A stretch of 64,000 nt of DNA, from contig CP108521.1 of assembly GCA_035999765.1 (NCBI GenBank), positions 2,418,001 through 2,482,000 on the forward strand, given 5' to 3'. The notes under the pieces are model-generated. The model made no database searches. It worked only from the letters and a program-made list of their open reading frames with translations, and was not told the DNA's origin. The DNA is from Streptomyces sp. NBC_01231. GTDB taxonomy: Bacteria > Actinomycetota > Actinomycetes > Streptomycetales > Streptomycetaceae. Positions within the stretch are counted from its first letter, which is position 1, and every line of letters starts with the position of its first letter. Made by a program: the position numbers and the translations under genes. Positions 50,632 to 58,878 of the stretch are shown in pieces.

Positions 50632-51504
50632 TCACATCTTCGTCGCCCCCGCTGCCAGGTCCCGCAGGAAGTGCCGTGCCCCGACCAGGAACACGAGGAT
50701 CAGCGGGACGACGCTCATCAGTGCCCCGGCCATCACCAGCGAGTAGTCGGTGTTGTACAGGACGTTGAGGTTCGCCAGAGCGACCTGGAGGGTGACCTTG
50801 TCGGGGTCGATCATGACGACCAGCGGCCAGATGTAGTCGTTCCAGATGCTGATGAACGTGAAGATGCCGAGGAAGGCGAGGGCCGGCCGGAACAGCGGCA
50901 ACGCGATCTGCCAGTACAGCCGGAAGAAACCGGCGCCGTCGATCCGTCCCGCGTCCAGCAGCTCGTCGGGCAGCGAGTTCTGGGCGTACTGGCGCATCCA
51001 GAAGATGCCGAAGGCGTTGGCCGCTCCGGGGATGATCAGCGCCTTCAGTGAACCGGCCCAGCCGAACGCGGCCATGGTGACGAACTGCGGCACCAGGGAG
51101 AGCTGCGCGGGAATCATGTACGTGATCAACAGCGCGCCGAAGAGGAGCTTCTTGGCCGGGAACTCGTACTTGGCGAAGGCGAACGCGGCCAACGAGTCGA
51201 AGAACAGCACCAGCGCGGTCCCGAGCACCGCGGCGACGACGGTGTTGAGCAGCGAGCCGAAGAAGTCGACGGTGTCGAGCACCCGCCGCATGTTGTCCAG
51301 GAGATGCGGTCCCGGTATCAGCTTGGGCGGGTAGCGGTAGATGTCCGCGGTGGTGCCGGAGGCCATCACCACCAGCCAGTAGAAGGGGAACAGCGAGATC
51401 AACGCACCGAGCACCAGCACCCCCCGGACACCGGCCCGGGTGAGCCTGCTGCCGGAGCCGATGGCGAGGCCCGCACTTCCGGTCGTCCTCTCGTCAGCGG
51501 CCAT
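50632..51504 (-). CDS. carbohydrate ABC transporter permease (MalG-like), third importer
   Basis: A 290-residue membrane subunit. The first helix is VLVLGALISLFPFYWLVVMAS. The EAA loop is LDAGRIDGAGFFRLYWQIALPLFRPA, a somewhat divergent version. It overlaps the upstream permease by 11 bases and ends the operon. No ATPase is present. Confidence 0.9.
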   Translation of the reverse strand: MAADERTTGSAGLAIGSGSRLTRAGVRGVLVLGALISLFPFYWLVVMASGTTADIYRYPPKLIPGPHLLDNMRRVLDTVDFFGSLLNTVVAAVLGTALVLFFDSLAAFAFAKYEFPAKKLLFGALLITYMIPAQLSLVPQFVTMAAFGWAGSLKALIIPGAANAFGIFWMRQYAQNSLPDELLDAGRIDGAGFFRLYWQIALPLFRPALAFLGIFTFISIWNDYIWPLVVMIDPDKVTLQVALANLNVLYNTDYSLVMAGALMSVVPLILVFLVGARHFLRDLAAGATKM

Positions 51505-52525
51505 TGCGGGCCCCCTTGCGGCGCAGCAGGCGGGCGAGACCGGAGCGGTCCTCGCTGTCGGAGCCGGACACCAGCCGCCAGTTGATGAGCGTGAAGACCG
51601 CGATGATCGCGAAGAGGAGCCAGCCCATCGCGGCCCCATAGCCGAACTGGTGCTCCTTGAAGGCCTTCTGCCACAGATAGAGCACGATGGTCATACCTTC
51701 CTGGCCGGGCCCGCCCGTGGTCCCGACGTCGCCCGACTGGAACAGCACCTGGGACTCGGTGAAGATCTGCAGGCCGTTGATGGTGGACGTGACGGCGGCG
51801 AAGACGACCACCGGACGCAGCTGCGGCAACACGACCCGGAAGAGGGTCTGCCAGCTGTTCGCGCCGTCGACCCGGGCGGCCTCGAAGTGCTCGGTGGGGA
51901 TGGCCTGGAGGCCGGCCAGGAAGATCAGGGCGTTGTAACCGACCCACCGCCAGATGATCATGATCGAGAGGGACGACTTGATCCCCCACTCGGAGGACAG
52001 CCAGCCCACACCGTCCACCCCGACCAGTCGCAGCGCCGAGTTGGCGAGGCCCGTCTGGGCGAAGACCGAGCCGAAGACGACGGTCATGGCGACCATCGAG
52101 GTGACGTTGGGGATGAAGTACGCCACCCGGTACGCGCCGGTGAACCGGACCTGCGAGTGCAGCAGGAACGCGAGCACCAGGGCCAGGAACAGCATCGGCA
52201 CCGTGGACAGGAACCAGATCTCGAAGGTGTTGAGCACCGAGTGCCAGAACACCGAGTCCTCGAGCAGCCAGCCGTACTGCTTGAGGCCGACGAAGCGCAT
52301 GTCGCCGATGCCGTCCCAGTCCTGGAAGGACAGGTACAGGGAGAAGACCACCGGGAAGGCACCGAAGACGGCGAACAGCACATAGAACGGGGAGATGGCG
52401 AGGAGGGGCCCGACATGGCGTCGGCGTCCGCCCGGGGCGGTGGCGCGCACGTCGCGGCCGTCCGCCCGCTGTCTGCCGTCGGCCGCGGGGGCACCCGCGT
52501 CCGCCGGGTCGGCGACTGTGGTCAC
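51494..52525 (-). CDS. carbohydrate ABC transporter permease (MalF-like), third importer
   Basis: A 343-residue membrane subunit with a longer N-terminal tail and six helices. The EAA loop is FEAARVDGANSWQTLFRVVLPQLRPV. The GTG start follows the binding-protein stop by one base. It belongs to the SBP-permease-permease set controlled by the LacI gene at 54090. Confidence 0.91.
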   Translation of the reverse strand: MTTVADPADAGAPAADGRQRADGRDVRATAPGGRRRHVGPLLAISPFYVLFAVFGAFPVVFSLYLSFQDWDGIGDMRFVGLKQYGWLLEDSVFWHSVLNTFEIWFLSTVPMLFLALVLAFLLHSQVRFTGAYRVAYFIPNVTSMVAMTVVFGSVFAQTGLANSALRLVGVDGVGWLSSEWGIKSSLSIMIIWRWVGYNALIFLAGLQAIPTEHFEAARVDGANSWQTLFRVVLPQLRPVVVFAAVTSTINGLQIFTESQVLFQSGDVGTTGGPGQEGMTIVLYLWQKAFKEHQFGYGAAMGWLLFAIIAVFTLINWRLVSGSDSEDRSGLARLLRRKGARNGR

Positions 52526-52526
52526 G

Positions 52527-53834
52527 TCAGCTCACCCCCAGCCGGGACAGCGTGGTCTCAGCGGTGTTCACCGCGTCCCGCCAGGCCCTCTCGGGTTTCT
52601 TGCCGAGCGATTCCACGTTGGTCAGCTCCTGGAAGAACGGGGTGTTGGCGGTCTCCTCGTACGGACTGAAGTAGACGACCGGTGCCTTCTGGGCGGCCGG
52701 GCCGAAGACGTCGATGGGCTGCTGACCGCCGAAGAAGGGGTCGGGCTTGTGCATCGCGGGGTCGGCGTAGGCGGCCGGAGTGGTGGGGAACAGGGCCATC
52801 TCCTGGTAGCTCTTGAGCTGGTTCGCCGGCCCGAGCAGCCACTTCACGAAGGCGAAGGCGGCCTCCGGGTCACGGCAGTAGCGGGTCAGGGTGACGTACG
52901 ACCCGCCGTAGTTGGCGGGGCCGTCCGGCATGGTGGTCAGCCGCCAGGCCCCGGACGACTTCGGCGCGGAGTCCTTGAGGCCGTTGATGGCCCACACCGC
53001 CGTGGTCATCGTGGCGACCCGGCCGCCGCTCATGGCGGCGTTGAAGTCGGGAGTGCCGTCCGTGATCCTGGCGCTGAGCCCCTGGCGGAGCATCTCCACG
53101 GACAGGTCCCAGGCGTGCCGGATGTGGGGCTGGTCGCCGATGAAGCGGTTGTCGGCGTCCACGAACTGCCTGGGGCTCTGGAGCAGGACCTGTTGGAAGA
53201 CGTTGCCGACGTTGCTCACCAGGTACGGCTTGCCGGGCCCCTTCGTCCGGAGCCGCCGCCCGGCGGCGAGGAACTTCTCCCAGGTGGAGATCTCCTCGGC
53301 GACGTCCTGCGGCTCGTGGGGCAGTCCGGCCCGCCGGAAGAGGTCCCTGCGGTAGTAGAGCGCGGTGGGGCCGGCGTCCAGGGGGAAGCCGATCATCCGG
53401 CCCGTCGGGGTGAAGCAGGCCTTCCACTTCCAGTCGAGGTACTGGTCGCGGACGGCGTCGGCGCCCAGCGTCCGCAGGTCGAGGAACTCGTTCTCGTCGG
53501 GGAAGAACGTGGCGAGGTTGTCGGAGTTCACGACCGTCAGGTCCGGCACATAGGCACGGGCGGCGAGACTGGTGCGCACCTTCGAGTCGATGTCGCCGTC
53601 GGGGATCTGGGAGCCCTTCACCCTCAGCCCCGGCACGCCGGGCACGGCACGCCTGGCGGTGGCGAGCAGTGTGTCGCTCAGCGAGCCCTTCCAGTACCAG
53701 AGGCTCAGGTGATCGGTGCCCGCGGAGGCCGAGCCGTCGTCCGCCCCGCATCCCGACAGGCCCAACAGGGCTCCACCGACACCGCCGAGGGAAGCCCCCA
53801 GCAGACGTCTGCGGGAGATCGTTCGGTGTTCCAT
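52527..53834 (-). CDS. ABC transporter sugar-binding lipoprotein, third importer
   Basis: A 435-residue binding protein. The N-terminus combines a twin arginine (SRRRLLGASLGG) with a lipobox (GLSGC), so it is probably a Tat-exported lipoprotein. The mature start is LSLWYWKGSLSDTLLATARR, and the core has DPEAAFAFVKWLLGPANQLKSYQE. Its promoter region holds a GTGAACGTTCAC operator array matched to the upstream LacI gene. The ligand is unknown. Confidence 0.9.
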   Translation of the reverse strand: MEHRTISRRRLLGASLGGVGGALLGLSGCGADDGSASAGTDHLSLWYWKGSLSDTLLATARRAVPGVPGLRVKGSQIPDGDIDSKVRTSLAARAYVPDLTVVNSDNLATFFPDENEFLDLRTLGADAVRDQYLDWKWKACFTPTGRMIGFPLDAGPTALYYRRDLFRRAGLPHEPQDVAEEISTWEKFLAAGRRLRTKGPGKPYLVSNVGNVFQQVLLQSPRQFVDADNRFIGDQPHIRHAWDLSVEMLRQGLSARITDGTPDFNAAMSGGRVATMTTAVWAINGLKDSAPKSSGAWRLTTMPDGPANYGGSYVTLTRYCRDPEAAFAFVKWLLGPANQLKSYQEMALFPTTPAAYADPAMHKPDPFFGGQQPIDVFGPAAQKAPVVYFSPYEETANTPFFQELTNVESLGKKPERAWRDAVNTAETTLSRLGVS

Positions 53835-53982
53835 CGGCGCGCACTCACTTTCCGGGCACGGCTCGGCCGGGGCAGGGCGCTGCCGCGGGCCCGTCTGCGG
53901 GGTGGGGGGAATCGAAGACAACGATGTCGACCGGTGGTTCCGGGCTCGGGGCCGACAGCGACGTGGGGGTTCTTCAGGGGCC

Positions 53983-54003
53983 GTGAACGTTCACGTGAAC
54001 GTT
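53983..54003. promoter_or_regulatory. LacI operator: GTGAACGTTCAC overlapping a second palindrome
   Basis: GTGAACGTTCAC at 53983-53994 is a perfect 12-bp palindrome. AACGTTCAC-GTGAACGTT at 53986-54003 is a perfect 18-bp one that overlaps it. The array lies upstream of the third importer and just downstream of its LacI gene; AACGTT cores are common in LacI operators. Confidence 0.75.
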
Positions 54004-54089
54004 GCCGTCGAGTATCGGGGTGGCCGAAAAGCAGTGTCAAGGGACCTACGTCGGCAATCTGCTGACGCACCTTCAACGGCCGGGCGGCG

Positions 54090-55142
54090 TCAGGCGGAAC
54101 CCCGTACCACCAGTTCGGGAATCACCCAGGCGTCCGCCCCGTCGAGCGGCTCCTTGCCGGCCCGCAGCCGGGCCACCTGCTCGACGGCCAGGCGTCCCAG
54201 CTGTCGTTTGTCGAGGTGCAGGGTGGTGAGCGCGGGTTCCACCAGTTCACCCAGCGAGAGTCCGTCGAAGCCCATGACGGCCAGGTCGTCGGGGATCCGA
54301 CGGCCGCGGCGACGGGCTGCACGCATCGCGCCGACGGCGATCAGGTCGTTGAACCCGAAGACCGCGGTCATCTCGGGCCGCGCGTCCAGGAGTTGCTCCA
54401 TCCCGGCCTCGCCGCCGGCCAGGCTGTGCTCGGGGCACTTCACGATCCAGCCGTTGTCGACGGGCAGGCGGTGCCGCCGGATCTCGGCCAGGAAGGCCTC
54501 CCGCCGGGGGCCGGGGGCGTCGAGCCGGTCGCCGTCCAGCATGCCGATCCTGCGGTGCCCCGCGCGGACCAGGTGGGCGATGCCCTGTTCCAGGCCGGCG
54601 GCGGCGTCGATGCCCACGGCCGCGAACCGGGTCTGCTGCGGGCCGCGCTCCAGCAGCACCAGCGGCACACCGCCGAGGTGCCGGGCGAGGACGTCGTCCT
54701 GGTTCTTGAAGTAGCCCACGACCGCGTCCGCCTGGTGTGACAGCACGTCGAGCGCCTCCCGCTCCCGGACGTCGTCGGTGCGGGAGTCCCACACCACGAC
54801 CTGCCAGCCGCGCTGTTCGGCGGCCTCCAGCACCCCGGCGGCCACCTCGGGGAAGAACGGGTTCATCAGGTCCGGGATCACCAGACCCGCGGTCACGGTC
54901 CCCTTGCGCACGAGCCCCCGCGCGAACCGGCTGGGCCGGTAGTCCAGCAGCCGTGCCGCCTCCAGTACCCGCTCCTTCGTGGCCGGGTCGATCTCGCCCT
55001 TGTCGTTGACCGCACGGGAGACCGTCTGACGGGACACTCCCGCCAGCTGGGCGACATCGTGGATGGTGGCCCGGCGGCGAGGGCCGTCGGACACGTCGGT
55101 ACGCGGTTCCCGCTGCTGGTTGTCGGCCCACACGCTGTGCAC
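54090..55142 (-). CDS. LacI-family transcriptional repressor
   Basis: A 350-residue repressor. The HTH is at residues about 24-46 (RATIHDVAQLAGVSRQTVSRAVNDKG) with the LacI hinge helix after it. The periplasmic-binding-like sensor domain has GLVIPDLMNPFFPEVAAGVLEAAEQRG and FGFNDLIAVGAMRAARRRGRRIPDDLAVMGFDGL. It lies upstream of the third importer operon, whose promoter bears matching palindromes, so it is the likely sugar-responsive repressor. The start is uncertain among three GTG codons, the first of which (55142) is used here. Confidence 0.9.
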   Translation of the reverse strand: MHSVWADNQQREPRTDVSDGPRRRATIHDVAQLAGVSRQTVSRAVNDKGEIDPATKERVLEAARLLDYRPSRFARGLVRKGTVTAGLVIPDLMNPFFPEVAAGVLEAAEQRGWQVVVWDSRTDDVREREALDVLSHQADAVVGYFKNQDDVLARHLGGVPLVLLERGPQQTRFAAVGIDAAAGLEQGIAHLVRAGHRRIGMLDGDRLDAPGPRREAFLAEIRRHRLPVDNGWIVKCPEHSLAGGEAGMEQLLDARPEMTAVFGFNDLIAVGAMRAARRRGRRIPDDLAVMGFDGLSLGELVEPALTTLHLDKRQLGRLAVEQVARLRAGKEPLDGADAWVIPELVVRGSA

Positions 55143-55188
55143 TGTATCCGGCCGTCGCGGCCACGGTGCCGGAGCCGGGGCTCCGAGG

Positions 55189-56205
55189 TCAGAACAGGGC
55201 GCTGTACGCGTTGAGCGCGGGCTGCCCGCCCAGGTGGGCGTAGAGGACGGTGGAGTCCCGCCCGATCTCCCCGCGCCGGACGAGGTCGATCATCCCGGCC
55301 ATCGACTTCCCCTCGTACACGGGGTCGGTGACCATGCCCTCGGTCCGGGCGGCGAGCCGCATCGCCTCCAGGGTCGACTCGTCCGGGATGCCATATGTGC
55401 CCGCGTGGTAGCGATCGTCCAGCTCGACGTCAGTCTCCGTCAACTCCTCCTGTACGCCGATGAGTTGCCCGGTGTTGTGGGCGATCCGCGCGATCTGCTC
55501 CCGGGTGCGGGCGGGCGCCGCCGACGCGTCGACACCGAGTACCCGGCGCCGCCGACCGCCCGCCTCCTCCAGCGCACGGAACCCGGCGACCATGCCGGCC
55601 TGGGTGGAGCCGGTCACCGAGCACACCACGACGGTGTCGAAGAAGACGCCCGACTCCCGCTCCTGCTCGGCGACTTCATAGGCCCATCCGGCGAAGCCGA
55701 GACCGCCGAGCGGGTGGTCGGAGGCGCCCGCGGGGATGGCGTACGGCTTTCCGCCGCTCTCCTCGACCTCCCTGAGCGCCTGCTCCCAGCTGTCCTTGAA
55801 CCCGATCCCGAAGCCGGCCTTCACCAGCCGTACGTCGGCCCCGGCGAGCCTGCTGATCAGGATGTTGCCGACCTTGTCGTACACGGCGTCCGGCCAGTCC
55901 ACCCAACTCTCCTGCACCAGCACGCACTTGAGTCCGGCGCGGGCGGCACAGGCCGCGACCTGGCGGGTGTGGTTGGACTGCACCCCGCCGATCGAGACGA
56001 GCGTGTCGCAGCCCTTCGCGAGGGCGTCGGCGACCAGGTACTCCAGCTTGCGCGTCTTGTTCCCGCCGTACGCGACCCCGGAGTTGCAGTCCTCGCGCTT
56101 GGCCCAGAGGGAGGCGCCGCCGAGGTGGGCGGTCAGGCGCTCCAGGGGGTGAATTGGCGAGGGGCCGAAGAGGAGGGGGTAGCGGTCGTACGAGGAAACG
56201 GACAT
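55189..56205 (-). CDS. acdS: 1-aminocyclopropane-1-carboxylate (ACC) deaminase
   Basis: A 338-residue PLP enzyme. The PLP lysine is Lys50 ([10 protein letters not shown]), and phosphate/substrate residues lie in [13 protein letters not shown] (Ser77, Asn78). Residues that mark ACC deaminase rather than D-cysteine desulfhydrase are present: Tyr297-Glu298 (DPVYEGKSM) and Leu325 (HLGGQPALN), which match the enzyme's known Tyr294/Glu295/Leu322 with a 3-residue shift. It degrades the plant ethylene precursor to 2-oxobutyrate and ammonia. The GntR regulator gene lies immediately upstream in the same direction. Confidence 0.93.
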   Translation of the reverse strand: MSVSSYDRYPLLFGPSPIHPLERLTAHLGGASLWAKREDCNSGVAYGGNKTRKLEYLVADALAKGCDTLVSIGGVQSNHTRQVAACAARAGLKCVLVQESWVDWPDAVYDKVGNILISRLAGADVRLVKAGFGIGFKDSWEQALREVEESGGKPYAIPAGASDHPLGGLGFAGWAYEVAEQERESGVFFDTVVVCSVTGSTQAGMVAGFRALEEAGGRRRRVLGVDASAAPARTREQIARIAHNTGQLIGVQEELTETDVELDDRYHAGTYGIPDESTLEAMRLAARTEGMVTDPVYEGKSMAGMIDLVRRGEIGRDSTVLYAHLGGQPALNAYSALF

Positions 56206-56225
56206 GGGTCCTCCCGGGGTCGGGC

Positions 56226-56879
56226 TCAGTCGCCGTCGGTCAGATCGACGAGGTCTGCGAGGCTCCGCCAGATCTCCGCGGTGACACGGACCGCCGTCTG
56301 CGCGTCACCGGCCGCACAGGCGTCGATCAGCTGCTCGTGCAGTCCGGCCGATCGGCAGGAGCTCTCGCCGAAGCGGCGGCGCTCCAGCCGGCGGATGAGC
56401 GGGGTGTAGCGGGCGATGGTGGCGGCCGCCGCGTGGTTGCGGGCGACCCGGACGATGACGTCGTGCAGGGCGTCGTCGGCGCTCAGGGCCCCCTCGACGT
56501 CACCCGCGCCGACGGCAGCGGCGAACCGCTCGTTGGCCGCGCGCATCGCCTGGACGTCAGCGGCGAAGAGGCGGGGCACGGCGACCCGGGTTGCCAGCTC
56601 GTGCATCGCGCCGACCACGGCCGCCGCGTCCCGTACGTCGGCGGCCACGACCGGGGTCACCCGGGTGTAGCTCTGCGGCTTGCTCTCCAGCAGCCCCTCG
56701 TCGACCAGCCGCGCGAAGGCCTCACGCACCGGCGCCCGGGACAGCCCGAGCCGCTCGGCGAGCTCGGCGTCGCGCACCACGGCACCGGGTTCGAGCTCCC
56801 CGGCCACGATGGCGTCCCGGATGGCTTCGTAGGCGCGGTCCCTGAGGAGGGTGCGCCGGACGGGTCGTATGGCCTCCAC
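56226..56879 (-). CDS. GntR-family (FCD) transcriptional regulator upstream of acdS
   Basis: A 217-residue regulator with an N-terminal winged HTH ([48 protein letters not shown]) and an FCD effector domain. The GTG at 56879 is chosen, since the longer frame to 56900 would start on TTG inside the promoter palindrome; the position suggests a leaderless transcript. It lies 20 bases upstream of acdS in the same direction, so it is probably its co-transcribed regulator. Confidence 0.85.
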   Translation of the reverse strand: MEAIRPVRRTLLRDRAYEAIRDAIVAGELEPGAVVRDAELAERLGLSRAPVREAFARLVDEGLLESKPQSYTRVTPVVAADVRDAAAVVGAMHELATRVAVPRLFAADVQAMRAANERFAAAVGAGDVEGALSADDALHDVIVRVARNHAAAATIARYTPLIRRLERRRFGESSCRSAGLHEQLIDACAAGDAQTAVRVTAEIWRSLADLVDLTDGD

Positions 56880-56882
56880 GAC

Positions 56883-56899
56883 TGAAATGTTAGATGTCA
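56883..56899. promoter_or_regulatory. candidate GntR operator
   Basis: TGAAAT-GTTAG-ATGTCA is a near-perfect inverted repeat (5 of 6 positions) immediately upstream of the chosen GntR start. It overlaps a TAACAT that could be the -10 element. Inferred autoregulatory site. Confidence 0.45.
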
Positions 56900-56920
56900 A
56901 TCATGGAGGCGGGCAAGGGT

Positions 56921-56953
56921 GTGGCCCGCACCCCCCGTAGAAGTGCGGGCCAC
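56921..56953 (-). terminator. terminator after the TROVE gene
   Basis: An 11-bp perfect stem (56921-56931 with 56943-56953) and 11-base loop lie 12 bases beyond the TROVE stop at 56965. Confidence 0.8.
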
Positions 56954-56964
56954 GACTTTGCGGC

Positions 56965-58554
56965 TCAGGCTGCCTCGGACATCCAGGGCCAGTCGGCGTC
57001 CCGCGCCGATTCGAGCAGCGGAACCATCCGGAAGGCCGCGTCCGAGAGCCCCCCGAAGGTGTGCCGGTTCCCCTTGCCCGACGGGCCGTGGCCCGCCCGG
57101 TATCCGGCCAGGTTCCAGGTGTAGACCGGCACGTTCGCCGGGACCTGCTCGGTCGGGTCGCCGTAGTGGCTGAAGGCGTACTGCTCGTCGGTGACGATCA
57201 GCACCCGGTCGTGCTTCTTGTAGTGGCGGCGCACCGCCGCGCTGGTGTCGGTGCCGCCCAGGTCGCCGAAGCGGCCGAGGATCTTCAGCACGGACTCGCC
57301 CCGGCGGTACTTGATCTTGTTGCTGCTGGTGCCGAACTCGACGAGATCCGCGTCCGCCGCCCGCAGCGCGAGCGCCGTACCGAAGATCGCCGCCGCGTCG
57401 GCCCGGTTGAGCTCCGAGCGGTCGGACAGCCGCGCCCACATCGAGCCCGACCGGTCGACCAGCACCAGCGTGCGGCCGGGCAGCGCGGGCACGTTGGCCA
57501 GCGAGTGGCCGAGTGCCTGCTCCAGCGGGTACGACCAGCGCAGCGACGGCGCGTGCTGGTACGCGGCGAGGTACCGGAAGGGGAACTGCCGCGAGCGCGC
57601 GACCTCCGCCGGGTCGCTGATCTTCGCCGCGACCCGGGCCGCGGCCTCGTCCGAGACTCCGGCCTGGTCGAAGTTGCGCAGGTTACGGACCAACGCAGTG
57701 GCACCCATGGACGGAATCACGGCCTCCCAGGCCGCCTTGTCCATCGGGCCCTGGAGCCAGCCGGCCAGCGCCTCCCACGTCATTCCCGCCGCCGCGAGCC
57801 GCTCGGCACCGCCCGAGGCCGCGATCACCGCGCGCCGCTCGTCGACCGGCAGCGCCATCAGCTCGCGGTGCGCGGTCAGGGTCCGGTTCGAGGCGGGCGG
57901 TACGGCGGTGTCCGGGTTGTGCCGGCGGTCGAGGGCGTACTGGAACAGCTCGCCCTGCCACGGCTTGTCCGGGTCCGGGGCCGCGTGCACCAGGTTGAGG
58001 ATGTCGCCGAAGCGGTAGCCCTTGGACGCGGTGTCGTACTTCAGCAGCGACTTGCCGTGATAGAGGCGGCGTACGGCGTCGGCGATCCCCCGCTTGACGG
58101 GCTTGGGGACGTTGCGGCCGTACGTCGCCGTCCAGTACGCGAGCAGCTCGCCGGGCTCGTCGGGACGCTGCAGAACGGAGGCCACGACCTGCCGGTTGGC
58201 CGGGCCGTCGGTGGCGCCCGCGTCGAGGCGTGCCTTCACGTACTCTGCGGCGCCCACGAGGGAGGCCGTACGGAGGTTCCCCTCGCCGCGCAGCCAGCCG
58301 AGCAGGCCGGCGGTCCAGGCCGGGTCCTCGACGGCGAGCCGGCGTACGAGCTTCGCGAACCGGTCGTCGCGGTCGGCACCGGTCTCGTAGAAGGTCTGCT
58401 GAGAAACGAAGTTGGCGACCGACAGAAGGAAAAGCTCGGAGCGTGCGTCCCGCTCGCGACCGCGGCCGCCCTGGTAGGTACGGAGCACTCGGCCCGTGGA
58501 GGTGACCCGGGAAGTGGGCTGCGCCCGGGCCGCCTTGGAGTTGAATCGCGCCAT
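56965..58554 (-). CDS. rsr: TROVE-domain RNA-binding protein (Ro60/Rsr orthologue)
   Basis: A 529-residue cytoplasmic ring-forming RNA-binding protein. The TROVE HEAT-repeat part runs about 25-345 (RDARSELFLLSVANFVSQQTFYETGADRDDRFAKLV, typical start). The von Willebrand A domain has an intact MIDAS: Asp367/Ser369/Ser371 (DRSGSM), with GGTDTSAA and VTDEQ after it. ATG 58554 has GGGGGAA upstream. Known Ro/Rsr proteins bind Y RNAs and misfolded RNAs and help in RNA degradation and stress survival. Three Y-RNA-like genes stand directly upstream in the same direction, strong support for the assignment. Confidence 0.95.
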   Translation of the reverse strand: MARFNSKAARAQPTSRVTSTGRVLRTYQGGRGRERDARSELFLLSVANFVSQQTFYETGADRDDRFAKLVRRLAVEDPAWTAGLLGWLRGEGNLRTASLVGAAEYVKARLDAGATDGPANRQVVASVLQRPDEPGELLAYWTATYGRNVPKPVKRGIADAVRRLYHGKSLLKYDTASKGYRFGDILNLVHAAPDPDKPWQGELFQYALDRRHNPDTAVPPASNRTLTAHRELMALPVDERRAVIAASGGAERLAAAGMTWEALAGWLQGPMDKAAWEAVIPSMGATALVRNLRNFDQAGVSDEAAARVAAKISDPAEVARSRQFPFRYLAAYQHAPSLRWSYPLEQALGHSLANVPALPGRTLVLVDRSGSMWARLSDRSELNRADAAAIFGTALALRAADADLVEFGTSSNKIKYRRGESVLKILGRFGDLGGTDTSAAVRRHYKKHDRVLIVTDEQYAFSHYGDPTEQVPANVPVYTWNLAGYRAGHGPSGKGNRHTFGGLSDAAFRMVPLLESARDADWPWMSEAA

Positions 58555-58608
58555 GATGAATTCCCCCGAATTCTGGTTCTTTTTCGGAGGGAGGCGCAGC
58601 AAAAGGAG

Positions 58609-58754
58609 GGTGCCCGAGTTCAGGGGTCGGCGACGGACTTTTACCCGGACGCTCTGCCGAATTGAGCTACACCGACCCGAAGTCGGTGACGAGGACTCGA
58701 ACCCCGCAACCTTCCGATCCCAATGAAGTAACCGCTGCCTGCGCACCGGGCACC
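58609..58754 (-). ncRNA. Y RNA-like gene C with tRNA-like module
   Basis: The RNA runs 58754 down to 58609, ending 54 bases before the TROVE start codon. The outer 8-bp helix pairs 58747-58754 with 58609-58616. An internal loop follows (GTG opposite AACT). Next comes a helix GGCAGCGG/CCGTCGCC with one A-C mismatch. The far end is tRNA-like: T-arm 58690-58706 with a 7-base TTCGAGT loop, an acceptor-like stem 58671-58676/58682-58687 closed by a 5-base loop, and D-arm 58651-58667. There is no anticodon arm. GGGTCGG can also pair with CCGACCC at 58624-58630, so an alternative fold exists. Confidence 0.85.
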
Positions 58755-58775
58755 GGGCACCGGGCACCGGGCACC
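58744..58775. repeat. 7-bp tandem repeat CACCGGG between Y RNA genes B and C
   Basis: Four copies of CACCGGG followed by CACCC span the junction of units B and C; the first copies supply the 5' strand of unit C's outer helix. This is probably replication slippage. Copy number may vary between strains. Confidence 0.8.
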
Positions 58776-58790
58776 CACCATGTGCTGCGC

Positions 58791-58860
58791 CTCCCGAGAT
58801 CAAATCGGCGGCGGCACTGATTCACTGAAAGGGAAGTAGCCGCAGCCTGCGCACCGGGAG
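58791..58860 (-). ncRNA. Y RNA-like gene B, short form without tRNA-like module
   Basis: It begins with the same block as units A and C (GGTGCGCAGGC, then TACTTC). Helices are CTCCCG (58855-58860) with CGGGAG (58791-58796), internal loop GTG/ATCT identical to unit A, then GGCTGCGGC with GCCGCCGCC, one mismatch at the same position as in A and C. The end is a simple loop of about 23 bases. It is about 70 nt and lacks T- and D-arm sequences. Shared structure with changed outer-helix bases argues that it is functional. Confidence 0.75.
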
Positions 58861-58878
58861 GTGCCATGAAGTTGTGGT

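Noticed and set aside
56880..56900. TTG start for the GntR regulator at 56900
   Set aside because: The extension runs through the probable -10 element and operator palindrome. A GTG at 56879 fits better.
58744..58775. CRISPR-like short repeat
   Set aside because: The repeat unit is only 7 bases with no spacers and no cas genes nearby.
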